In this document: positions 10,949-24,288 of the stretch, piece after piece | How the letters are laid out: every line of letters starts with the position of its first letter | Position numbering within the stretch: the stretch's first letter is position 1 | Source: Auanema rhodensis | Taxonomy: Eukaryota > Nematoda > Chromadorea > Rhabditida > Rhabditidae | Assembly (NCBI GenBank): GCA_964057225.1 | Contig: OZ059900.1 | Span: 18,057,638-18,121,637, forward strand | Reading direction: 5' to 3' | Length of the DNA stretch: 64,000 nt | Notes under the pieces: generated by a model | The model's input: the letters and a program-made list of their open reading frames with translations, nothing else | Told to the model about the DNA's origin: nothing | Databases searched by the model: none | Made by a program: the position numbers and the translations under genes

Positions 10949-13000
10949 GTTAGAAAATTAAGGAAATTAGCATATTCTGAGGGCACGCCCCTTATGGCTA
11001 ATATTGATTAAATCGATTTTTGTTCATATGAGTCGTCAAATGCAACGAATTTCAGCGTGTTACATACTAAAATGAAGCATTTCACATGCTGAACACTAGA
11101 AAAATACAAAAACACAGTATTTCCCATGAGAAATATTTTATTATGCTGGAAAACCAGTTTTTGGAAATTTCGCTGTAAACAAGGTTTTGACTTACGATTT
11201 CATGTGTTCAAACTCATGCAATGTCAATGAAACCTAGCTCAAAATTGTTCGTACAACGTCTGGTTCCACTTTCACGACAAAAAAACAGGGGTTAGAAAAT
11301 TAAGGAAATTAGCATATTCTGAGGGCACGCCCCTTATGGCTAATATTGATTAAATCGATTTTTGTTCATATGAGTCGTCAAATGCAACGAATTTCAGCGT
11401 GTTACATACTAAAATGAAGCATTTTACATGCTGAACACTAGAAAAATACAAAAACACAGTATTTCCCATGAGAAATATTTTATTATGCTGGAAAACCAGT
11501 TTTTGGAAATTTCGCTGTAAACAAGGTTTTGACTTACGATTTCATGTGTTCAAACTCATGCAATGTCAATGAAACCTAGCTCAAAATTGTTCGTACAACG
11601 TCTAGTTCCACTTTCACGACAAAAAAACAGGGGTTAGAAAATTAAGGAAATTAGCATATTCTGAGGGCACGCCCCTTATGGCTAATATTGATTAAATCGA
11701 TTTTTGTTCATATGAGTCGTCAAATGCAACGAATTTCAGCGTGTTACATACTAAAATGAAGCATTTTACATGCTGAACACTAGAAAAATACAAAAACACA
11801 GTAATACCCATGAGAAATATTTTATTATGCTGGAAAACCAGTTTTTGGAAATTTCGCTGTAAACAAGGTTTTGACTTACGATTTCATGTGTTCAAACTCA
11901 TGCAATGTCAATGAAACCTAGCTCAAAATTGTTAATACAATGTCTAGTTCCACTTTCACGACAAAAAAACAGGGGTTAGAAAATTAAGGAAATTAGCATA
12001 TTCTGAGGGCACGCCCTTTATGGCTAATATTGATTAAATCGATTTTTGTTCATATGAGTCGTCAAATGCAACGAATTTCAGCGTGTTACATACTAAAATG
12101 AAGCATTTTACATGCTGAACACTAGAAAAATACAAAAACACAGTATTTCCCATGAGAAATATTTTATTATGCTGGAAAACCAGTTTTTGGAAATTTCGCT
12201 GTAAACAAGGTTTTGACTTACGATTTCATGTGTTCAAACTCATGCAATGTCAATGAAACCTAGCTCAAAATTGTTAATACAATGTCTAGTTCCACTTTCA
12301 CGACAAAAAAACAGGGGTTAGAAAATTAAGGAAATTAGCATATTCTGAGGGCACGCCCTTTATGGCTAATATTGATTAAATCGATTTTTGTTCATATGAG
12401 TCGTCAATTGCAACGAATTTCAGCGTGTTACATACTAAAATGAAGCATTTTACATGCTGAACACTAGAAAAATACAAAAACACAGTATTTCCCATGAGAA
12501 ATATTTTATTATGCTGGAAAACCAGTTTTTGGAAATTTCGCTGTAAACAAGGTTTTGACTTACGATTTCATGTGTTCAAACTCATGCAATGTCAATGAAA
12601 CCCAGCTCAAAATTGTTCCTACAACGTCTTGTTCCACTTTCACGACAAAAAAACAGGGGTTAGAAAATTAAGGAAATTAGCATATTCTGAGGGCACGCCC
12701 CTTATGGCTAATATTGATTAAATCGATTTTTGTTCATATGAGTCGTCAAATGCAACGAATTTCAGCGTGTTACATACTAAAATGAAGCATTTTACATGCT
12801 GAACACTAGAAAAATACAAAAACACAGTATTTCCCATGAGAAATATTTTATTATGCTGGAAAACCAGTTTTTGGAAATTTCGCTGTAAACAAGGTTTTGA
12901 CTTACGATTTCATGTGTTCAAACTCATGCAATGTCAATGAAACCTAGCTCAAAATTGTTCGTACAACGTCTAGTTCCACTTTCACGACAAAAAAACAGGG
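10949..13000 (+). repeat. Hexamer higher-order repeat, tandem copy
   Basis: Units at 10949, 11291, 11633, 11975, 12317 and 12659 repeat the order of 8897-10948 exactly 2,052 bp (6 units) further on. The only diagnostic difference I see is C43 instead of T43 in the first unit. The block 11291-13684 also matches 2737-5131 (offset 8,554), so copying events overlapped. Confidence 0.85.
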
Positions 13001-16000
13001 GTTAGAAAATTAAGGAAATTAGCATATTCTGAGGGCACGCCCCTTATGGCTAATATTGATTAAATCGATTTTTGTTCATATGAGTCGTCAAATGCAACGA
13101 ATTTCAGCGTGTTACATACTAAAATGAAGCATTTTACATGCTGAACACTAGAAAAATACAAAAACACAGTATTTCCCATGAGAAATATTTTATTATGCTG
13201 GAAAACCAGTTTTTGAAAATTTCGCTGTAAACAAGGTTTTGACTTACGATTTCATGTGTTCAAACTCATGCAATGTCAATGAAACCTAGCTCAAAATTGT
13301 TCCTACAACGTCTAGTTCCACTTTCACGACAAAAAAACAGGGGTTAGAAAATTAAGGAAATTAGCATATTCTGAGGGCACGCCCTTTATGGCTAATATTG
13401 ATTAAATCGATTTTTGTTCATATGAGTCGTCAAATGCAACGAATTTCAGCGTGTTACATACTAAAATGAAGCATTTTACATGCTGAACACTAGAAAAATA
13501 CAAAAACACAGTATTTCCCATGAGAAATATTTTATTATGCTGGAAAACCAGTTTTTGGAAATTTCGCTGTAAACAAGGTTTTGACTTACGATTTCATGTG
13601 TTCAAACTCATGCAATGTCAATGAAACCTAGCTCAAAATTGTTCCTACAACGTCTAGTTCCACTTTCACGACAAAAAAACAGGGGTTAGAAAATTAAGGA
13701 AATTAGCATATTCTGAGGGCACGCCCCTTATGGCTAATATTGATTAAATCGATTTTTGTTCATATGAGTCGTCAAATGCAACGAATTTCAGCGTGTTACA
13801 TACTAAAATGAAGCATTTCACATGCTGAACACTAGAAAAATACAAAAACACAGTAATACCCATGAGAAATATTTTATTATGCTGGAAAACCAGTTTTTGG
13901 AAATTTCGCTGTAAACAAGGTTTTGACTTACGATTTCATGTGTTCAAACTCATGCAATGTCAATGAAACCTAGCTCAAAATTGTTCCTACAACGTCTAGT
14001 TCCACTTTCACGACAAAAAAACAGGGGTTAGAAAATTAAGGAAATTAGCATATTCTGAGGGCACGCCCTTTATGGCTAATATTGATTAAATCGATTTTTG
14101 TTCATATGAGTCGTCAAATGCAACGAATTTCAGCGTGTTACATACTAAAATGAAGCATTTCACATGCTGAACACTAGAAAAATACAAAAACACAGTATTT
14201 CCCATGAGAAATATTTTATTATGCTGGAAAACCAGTTTTTGGAAATTTCGCTGTAAACAAGGTTTTGACTTACGATTTCATGTGTTCAAACTCATGCAAT
14301 GTCAATGAAACCTAGCTCAAAATTGTTCCTACAACGTCTAGTTCCACTTTCACGACAAAAAAACAGGGGTTAGAAAATTAAGGAAATTAGCATATTCTGA
14401 GGGCACGCCCCTTATGGCTAATATTGATTAAATCGATTTTTGTTCATATGAGTCGTCAAATGCAACGAATTTCAGCGTGTTACATACTAAAATGAAGCAT
14501 TTCACATGCTGAACACTAGAAAAATACAAAAACACAGTAATACCCATGAGAAATATTTTATTATGCTGGAAAACCAGTTTTTGGAAATTTCGCTGTAAAC
14601 AAGGTTTTGACTTACGATTTCATGTGTTCAAACTCATGCAATGTCAATGAAACCTAGCTCAAAATTGTTCCTACAACGTCTAGTTCCACTTTCACGACAA
14701 AAAAACAGGGGTTAGAAAATTAAGGAAATTAGCATATTCTGAGGGCACGCCCCTTATGGCTAATATTGATTAAATCGATTTTTGTTCATATGAGTCGTCA
14801 AATGCAACGAATTTCAGCGTGTTACATACTAAAATGAAGCATTTCACATGCTGAACACTAGAAAAATACAAAAACACAGTATTTCCCATGAGAAATATTT
14901 TATTATGCTGGAAAACCAGTTTTTGGAAATTTCGCTGTAAACAAGGTTTTGACTTACGATTTCATGTGTTCAAACTCATGCAATGTCAATGAAACCTAGC
15001 TCAAAATTGTTCGTACAACGTCTAGTTCCACTTTCACGACAAAAAAACAGGGGTTAGAAAATTAAGGAAATTAGCATATTCTGAGGGCACGCCCCTTATG
15101 GCTAATATTGATTAAATCGATTTTTGTTCATATGAGTCGTCAAATGCAACGAATTTCAGCGTGTTACATACTAAAATGAAGCATTTTACATGCTGAACAC
15201 TAGAAAAATACAAAAACACAGTATTTCCCATGAGAAATATTTTATTATGCTGGAAAACCAGTTTTTGGAAATTTCGCTGTAAACAAGGTTTTGACTTACG
15301 ATTTCATGTGTTCAAACTCATGCAATGTCAATGAAACCTAGCTCAAAATTGTTCCTACAACGTCTAGTTCCACTTTCACGACAAAAAAACAGGGGTTAGA
15401 AAATTAAGGAAATTAGCATATTCTGAGGGCACGCCCTTTATGGCTAATATTGATTAAATCGATTTTTGTTCATATGAGTCGTCAAATGCAACGAATTTCA
15501 GCGTGTTACATACTAAAATGAAGCATTTCACATGCTGAACACTAGAAAAATACAAAAACACAGTAATACCCATGAGAAATATTTTATTATGCTGGAAAAC
15601 CAGTTTTTGGAAATTTCGCTGTAAACAAGGTTTTGACTTACGATTTCATGTGTTCAAACTCATGCAATGTCAATGAAACCTAGCTCAAAATTGTTCGTAC
15701 AACGTCTGGTTCCACTTTCACGACAAAAAAACAGGGGTTAGAAAATTAAGGAAATTAGCATATTCTGAGGGCACGCCCCTTATGGCTAATATTGATTAAA
15801 TCGATTTTTGTTCATATGAGTCGTCAAATGCAACGAATTTCAGCGTGTTACATACTAAAATGAAGCATTTTACATGCTGAACACTAGAAAAATACAAAAA
15901 CACAGTATTTCCCATGAGAAATATTTTATTATGCTGGAAAACCAGTTTTTGGAAATTTCGCTGTAAACAAGGTTTTGACTTACGATTTCATGTGTTCAAA

Positions 16001-18132
16001 CTCATGCAATGTCAATGAAACCTAGCTCAAAATTGTTCGTACAACGTCTAGTTCCACTTTCACGACAAAAAAACAGGGGTTAGAAAATTAAGGAAATTAG
16101 CATATTCTGAGGGCACGCCCCTTATGGCTAATATTGATTAAATCGATTTTTGTTCATATGAGTCGTCAAATGCAACGAATTTCAGCGTGTTACATACTAA
16201 AATGAAGCATTTTACATGCTGAACACTAGAAAAATACAAAAACACAGTAATACCCATGAGAAATATTTTATTATGCTGGAAAACCAGTTTTTGGAAATTT
16301 CGCTGTAAACAAGGTTTTGACTTACGATTTCATGTGTTCAAACTCATGCAATGTCAATGAAACCTAGCTCAAAATTGTTAATACAATGTCTAGTTCCACT
16401 TTCACGACAAAAAAACAGGGGTTAGAAAATTAAGGAAATTAGCATATTCTGAGGGCACGCCCTTTATGGCTAATATTGATTAAATCGATTTTTGTTCATA
16501 TGAGTCGTCAAATGCAACGAATTTCAGCGTGTTACATACTAAAATGAAGCATTTTACATGCTGAACACTAGAAAAATACAAAAACACAGTATTTCCCATG
16601 AGAAATATTTTATTATGCTGGAAAACCAGTTTTTGGAAATTTCGCTGTAAACAAGGTTTTGACTTACGATTTCATGTGTTCAAACTCATGCAATGTCAAT
16701 GAAACCTAGCTCAAAATTGTTAATACAATGTCTAGTTCCACTTTCACGACTAAAAAACAGGGGTTAGAAAATTAAGGAAATTAGCATATTCTGAGGGCAC
16801 GCCCCTTATGGCTAATATTGATTAAATCGATTTTTGTTCATATGAGTCGTCAAATGCAACGAATTTCAGCGTGTTACATACTAAAATGAAGCATTTTACA
16901 TGCTGAACACTAGAAAAATACAAAAACACAGTATTTCCCATGAGAAATATTTTATTATGCTGGAAAACCAGTTTTTGGAAATTTCGCTGTAAACAAGGTT
17001 TTGACTTACGATTTCATGTGTTCAAACTCATGCAATGTCAATGAAACCTAGCTCAAAATTGTTCGTACAACGTCTAGTTCCACTTTCACGACTAAAAAAC
17101 AGGGGTTAGAAAATTAAGGAAATTAGCATATTCTGAGGGCACGCCCCTTATGGCTAATATTGATTAAATCGATTTTTGTTCATATGAGTCGTCAAATGCA
17201 ACGAATTTCAGCGTGTTACATACTAAAATGAAGCATTTCACATGCTGAACACTAGAAAAATACAAAAACACAGTATTTCCCATGAGAAATATTTTATTAT
17301 GCTGGAAAACCAGTTTTTGGAAATTTCGCTGTAAACAAGGTTTTGACTTACGATTTCATGTGTTCAAACTCATGCAATGTCAATGAAACCTAGCTCAAAA
17401 TTGTTTGTACAACGTCTGGTTCCACTTTCACGACAAAAAAAAACAGGGGTTAGAAAATTAAGGAAATTAGCATATTCTGAGGGCACGCCCTTTATGGCTA
17501 ATATTGATTAAATCGATTTTTGTTCATATGAGTCGTCAAATGCAACGAATTTCAGCGTGTTACATACTAAAATGAAGCATTTTACATGCTGAACACTAGA
17601 AAAATACAAAAACACAGTATTTCCCATGAGAAATATTTTATTATGCTGGAAAACCAGTTTTTGGAAATTTCGCTGTAAACAAGGTTTTGACTTACGATTT
17701 CATGTGTTCAAACTCATGCAATGTCAATGAAACCTAGCTCAAAATTGTTCGTACAACGTCTAGTTCCACTTTCACGACAAAAAAACAGGGGTTAGAAAAT
17801 TAAGGAAATTAGCATATTCTGAGGGCACGCCCCTTATGGCTAATATTGATTAAATCGATTTTTGTTCATATGAGTCGTCAAATGCAACGAATTTCAGCGT
17901 GTTACATACTAAAATGAAGCATTTTACATGCTGAACACTAGAAAAATACAAAAACACAGTAATACCCATGAGAAATATTTTATTATGCTGGAAAACCAGT
18001 TTTTGGAAATTTCGCTGTAAACAAGGTTTTGACTTACGATTTCATGTGTTCAAACTCATGCAATGTCAATGAAACCTAGCTCAAAATTGTTAATACAATG
18101 TCTAGTTCCACTTTCACGACAAAAAAACAGGG
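13001..18132 (+). repeat. Satellite units, mixed types with a 3-unit insertion
   Basis: Fifteen units. Units at 13685, 14027 and 14369 all combine C135 with CC302-303, the first and third also with AA172/174, and look like an insertion relative to the related stretch 4447-6499. The unit at 17105 is 344 bp, with nine A and TG at 302-303, an allele seen otherwise only at 28402. Nothing other than satellite is present. Confidence 0.9.
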
Positions 18133-21100
18133 GTTAGAAAATTAAGGAAATTAGCATATTCTGAGGGCACGCCCCTTATGGCTAATATTGATTAAATCGA
18201 TTTTTGTTCATATGAGTCGTCAAATGCAACGAATTTCAGCGTGTTACATACTAAAATGAAGCATTTTACATGCTGAACACTAGAAAAATACAAAAACACA
18301 GTATTTCCCATGAGAAATATTTTATTATGCTGGAAAACCAGTTTTTGGAAATTTCGCTGTAAACAAGGTTTTGACTTACGATTTCATGTGTTCAAACTCA
18401 TGCAATGTCAATGAAACCTAGCTCAAAATTGTTCCTACAACGTCTAGTTCCACTTTCACGACAAAAAAACAGGGGTTAGAAAATTAAGGAAATTAGCATA
18501 TTCTGAGGGCACGCCCCTTATGGCTAATATTGATTAAATCGATTTTTGTTCATATGAGTCGTCAAATGCAACGAATTTCAGCGTGTTACATACTAAAATG
18601 AAGCATTTTACATGCTGAACACTAGAAAAATACAAAAACACAGTAATACCCATGAGAAATATTTTATTATGCTGGAAAACCAGTTTTTGGAAATTTCGCT
18701 GTAAACAAGGTTTTGACTTACGATTTCATGTGTTCAAACTCATGCAATGTCAATGAAACCTAGCTCAAAATTGTTAATACAATGTCTAGTTCCACTTTCA
18801 CGACAAAAAAACAGGGGTTAGAAAATTAAGGAAATTAGCATATTCTGAGGGCACGCCCCTTATGGCTAATATTGATTAAATCGATTTTTGTTCATATGAG
18901 TCGTCAAATGCAACGAATTTCAGCGTGTTACATACTAAAATGAAGCATTTTACATGCTGAACACTAGAAAAATACAAAAACACAGTATTTCCCATGAGAA
19001 ATATTTTATTATGCTGGAAAACCAGTTTTTGGAAATTTCGCTGTAAACAAGGTTTTGACTTACGATTTCATGTGTTCAAACTCATGCAATGTCAATGAAA
19101 CCTAGCTCAAAATTGTTCCTACAACGTCTAGTTCCACTTTCACGACAAAAAAACAGGGGTTAGAAAATTAAGGAAATTAGCATATTCTGAGGGCACGCCC
19201 TTTATGGCTAATATTGATTAAATCGATTTTTGTTCATATGAGTCGTCAAATGCAACGAATTTCAGCGTGTTACATACTAAAATGAAGCATTTCACATGCT
19301 GAACACTAGAAAAATACAAAAACACAGTATTTCCCATGAGAAATATTTTATTATGCTGGAAAACCAGTTTTTGGAAGTTTCGCTGTAAACAAGGTTTTGA
19401 CTTACGATTTCATGTGTTCAAACTCATGCAATGTCAATGAAACCTAGCTCAAAATTGTTCGTACAACGTCTAGTTCCACTTTCACGACAAAAAAACAGGG
19501 GTTAGAAAATTAAGGAAATTAGCATATTCTGAGGGCACGCCCCTTATGGCTAATATTGATTAAATCGATTTTTGTTCATATGAGTCGTCAAATGCAACGA
19601 ATTTCAGCGTGTTACATACTAAAATGAAGCATTTCACATGCTGAACACTAGAAAAATACAAAAACACAGTATTTCCCATGAGAAATATTTTATTATGCTG
19701 GAAAACCAGTTTTTGGAAATTTCGCTGTAAACAAGGTTTTGACTTACGATTTCATGTGTTCAAACTCATGCAATGTCAATGAAACCTAGCTCAAAATTGT
19801 TCCTACAACGTCTAGTTCCACTTTCACGACAAAAAAACAGGGGTTAGAAAATTAAGGAAATTAGCATATTCTGAGGGCACGCCCCTTATGGCTAATATTG
19901 ATTAAATCGATTTTTGTTCATATGAGTCGTCAAATGCAACGAATTTCAGCGTGTTACATACTAAAATGAAGCATTTTACATGCTGAACACTAGAAAAATA
20001 CAAAAACACAGTAATACCCATGAGAAATATTTTATTATGCTGGAAAACCAGTTTTTGGAAATTTCGCTGTAAACAAGGTTTTGACTTACGATTTCATGTG
20101 TTCAAACTCATGCAATGTCAATGAAACCTAGCTCAAAATTGTTCCTACAACGTCTAGTTCCACTTTCACGACAAAAAAACAGGGGTTAGAAAATTAAGGA
20201 AATTAGCATATTCTGAGGGCACGCCCTTTATGGCTAATATTGATTAAATCGATTTTTGTTCATATGAGTCGTCAAATGCAACGAATTTCAGCGTGTTACA
20301 TACTAAAATGAAGCATTTCACATGCTGAACACTAGAAAAATACAAAAACACAGTATTTCCCATGAGAAATATTTTATTATGCTGGAAAACCAGTTTTTGG
20401 AAATTTCGCTGTAAACAAGGTTTTGACTTACGATTTCATGTGTTCAAACTCATGCAATGTCAATGAAACCTAGCTCAAAATTGTTCGTACAACGTCTAGT
20501 TCCACTTTCACGACAAAAAAACAGGGGTTAGAAAATTAAGGAAATTAGCATATTCTGAGGGCACGCCCCTTATGGCTAATATTGATTAAATCGATTTTTG
20601 TTCATATGAGTCGTCAAATGCAACGAATTTCAGCGTGTTACATACTAAAATGAAGCATTTTACATGCTGAACACTAGAAAAATACAAAAACACAGTATTT
20701 CCCATGAGAAATATTTTATTATGCTGGAAAACCAGTTTTTGGAAATTTCGCTGTAAACAAGGTTTTGACTTACGATTTCATGTGTTCAAACTCATGCAAT
20801 GTCAATGAAACCTAGCTCAAAATTGTTCGTACAACGTCTAGTTCCACTTTCACGACAAAAAAACAGGGGTTAGAAAATTAAGGAAATTAGCATATTCTGA
20901 GGGCACGCCCTTTATGGCTAATATTGATTAAATCGATTTTTGTTCATATGAGTCGTCAAATGCAACGAATTTCAGCGTGTTACATACTAAAATGAAGCAT
21001 TTTACATGCTGAACACTAGAAAAATACAAAAACACAGTATTTCCCATGAGAAATATTTTATTATGCTGGAAAACCAGTTTTTGGAAATTTCGCTGTAAAC

Positions 21101-24100
21101 AAGGTTTTGACTTACGATTTCATGTGTTCAAACTCATGCAATGTCAATGAAACCTAGCTCAAAATTGTTAATACAATGTCTAGTTCCACTTTCACGACAA
21201 AAAAACAGGGGTTAGAAAATTAAGGAAATTAGCATATTCTGAGGGCACGCCCCTTATGGCTAATATTGATTAAATCGATTTTTGTTCATATGAGTCGTCA
21301 AATGCAACGAATTTCAGCGTGTTACATACTAAAATGAAGCATTTTACATGCTGAACACTAGAAAAATACAAAAACACAGTATTTCCCATGAGAAATATTT
21401 TATTATGCTGGAAAACCAGTTTTTGGAAATTTCGCTGTAAACAAGGTTTTGACTTACGATTTCATGTGTTCAAACTCATGCAATGTCAATGAAACCTAGC
21501 TCAAAATTGTTCCTACAACGTCTAGTTCCACTTTCACGACAAAAAAACAGGGGTTAGAAAATTAAGGAAATTAGCATATTCTGAGGGCACGCCCCTTATG
21601 GCTAATATTGATTAAATCGATTTTTGTTCATATGAGTCGTCAAATGCAACGAATTTCAGCGTGTTACATACTAAAATGAAGCATTTTACATGCTGAACAC
21701 TAGAAAAATACAAAAACACAGTAATACCCATGAGAAATATTTTATTATGCTGGAAAACCAGTTTTTGGAAATTTCGCTGTAAACAAGGTTTTGACTTACG
21801 ATTTCATGTGTTCAAACTCATGCAATGTCAATGAAACCTAGCTCAAAATTGTTAATACAATGTCTAGTTCCACTTTCACGACAAAAAAACAGGGGTTAGA
21901 AAATTAAGGAAATTAGCATATTCTGAGGGCACGCCCCTTATGGCTAATATTGATTAAATCGATTTTTGTTCATATGAGTCGTCAAATGCAACGAATTTCA
22001 GCGTGTTACATACTAAAATGAAGCATTTTACATGCTGAACACTAGAAAAATACAAAAACACAGTATTTCCCATGAGAAATATTTTATTATGCTGGAAAAC
22101 CAGTTTTTGGAAATTTCGCTGTAAACAAGGTTTTGACTTACGATTTCATGTGTTCAAACTCATGCAATGTCAATGAAACCTAGCTCAAAATTGTTCCTAC
22201 AACGTCTAGTTCCACTTTCACGACAAAAAAACAGGGGTTAGAAAATTAAGGAAATTAGCATATTCTGAGGGCACGCCCTTTATGGCTAATATTGATTAAA
22301 TCGATTTTTGTTCATATGAGTCGTCAAATGCAACGAATTTCAGCGTGTTACATACTAAAATGAAGCATTTCACATGCTGAACACTAGAAAAATACAAAAA
22401 CACAGTATTTCCCATGAGAAATATTTTATTATGCTGGAAAACCAGTTTTTGGAAGTTTCGCTGTAAACAAGGTTTTGACTTACGATTTCATGTGTTCAAA
22501 CTCATGCAATGTCAATGAAACCTAGCTCAAAATTGTTCGTACAACGTCTAGTTCCACTTTCACGACAAAAAAACAGGGGTTAGAAAATTAAGGAAATTAG
22601 CATATTCTGAGGGCACGCCCCTTATGGCTAATATTGATTAAATCGATTTTTGTTCATATGAGTCGTCAAATGCAACGAATTTCAGCGTGTTACATACTAA
22701 AATGAAGCATTTCACATGCTGAACACTAGAAAAATACAAAAACACAGTATTTCCCATGAGAAATATTTTATTATGCTGGAAAACCAGTTTTTGGAAATTT
22801 CGCTGTAAACAAGGTTTTGACTTACGATTTCATGTGTTCAAACTCATGCAATGTCAATGAAACCTAGCTCAAAATTGTTCCTACAACGTCTAGTTCCACT
22901 TTCACGACAAAAAAACAGGGGTTAGAAAATTAAGGAAATTAGCATATTCTGAGGGCACGCCCCTTATGGCTAATATTGATTAAATCGATTTTTGTTCATA
23001 TGAGTCGTCAAATGCAACGAATTTCAGCGTGTTACATACTAAAATGAAGCATTTTACATGCTGAACACTAGAAAAATACAAAAACACAGTAATACCCATG
23101 AGAAATATTTTATTATGCTGGAAAACCAGTTTTTGGAAATTTCGCTGTAAACAAGGTTTTGACTTACGATTTCATGTGTTCAAACTCATGCAATGTCAAT
23201 GAAACCTAGCTCAAAATTGTTCCTACAACGTCTAGTTCCACTTTCACGACAAAAAAACAGGGGTTAGAAAATTAAGGAAATTAGCATATTCTGAGGGCAC
23301 GCCCTTTATGGCTAATATTGATTAAATCGATTTTTGTTCATATGAGTCGTCAAATGCAACGAATTTCAGCGTGTTACATACTAAAATGAAGCATTTCACA
23401 TGCTGAACACTAGAAAAATACAAAAACACAGTATTTCCCATGAGAAATATTTTATTATGCTGGAAAACCAGTTTTTGGAAATTTCGCTGTAAACAAGGTT
23501 TTGACTTACGATTTCATGTGTTCAAACTCATGCAATGTCAATGAAACCTAGCTCAAAATTGTTCGTACAACGTCTAGTTCCACTTTCACGACAAAAAAAC
23601 AGGGGTTAGAAAATTAAGGAAATTAGCATATTCTGAGGGCACGCCCCTTATGGCTAATATTGATTAAATCGATTTTTGTTCATATGAGTCGTCAAATGCA
23701 ACGAATTTCAGCGTGTTACATACTAAAATGAAGCATTTTACATGCTGAACACTAGAAAAATACAAAAACACAGTATTTCCCATGAGAAATATTTTATTAT
23801 GCTGGAAAACCAGTTTTTGGAAATTTCGCTGTAAACAAGGTTTTGACTTACGATTTCATGTGTTCAAACTCATGCAATGTCAATGAAACCTAGCTCAAAA
23901 TTGTTCGTACAACGTCTAGTTCCACTTTCACGACAAAAAAACAGGGGTTAGAAAATTAAGGAAATTAGCATATTCTGAGGGCACGCCCTTTATGGCTAAT
24001 ATTGATTAAATCGATTTTTGTTCATATGAGTCGTCAAATGCAACGAATTTCAGCGTGTTACATACTAAAATGAAGCATTTTACATGCTGAACACTAGAAA

Positions 24101-24288
24101 AATACAAAAACACAGTAATACCCATGAGAAATATTTTATTATGCTGGAAAACCAGTTTTTGGAAATTTCGCTGTAAACAAGGTTTTGACTTACGATTTCA
24201 TGTGTTCAAACTCATGCAATGTCAATGAAACCTAGCTCAAAATTGTTAATACAATGTCTAGTTCCACTTTCACGACAAAAAAACAGGG
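18133..24288 (+). repeat. Tandem duplication of a 9-unit block
   Basis: Blocks 18133-21210 and 21211-24288 share the same order of nine unit types at an offset of exactly 3,078 bp. The landmark is A219G, at 19377 and 22455 only. By the diagnostic sites the first eight unit pairs agree; the ninth differs at 172/174 (TT at 20869, AA at 23947). This is the longest tandem duplication seen in the window, and its copies look young. Confidence 0.87.
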
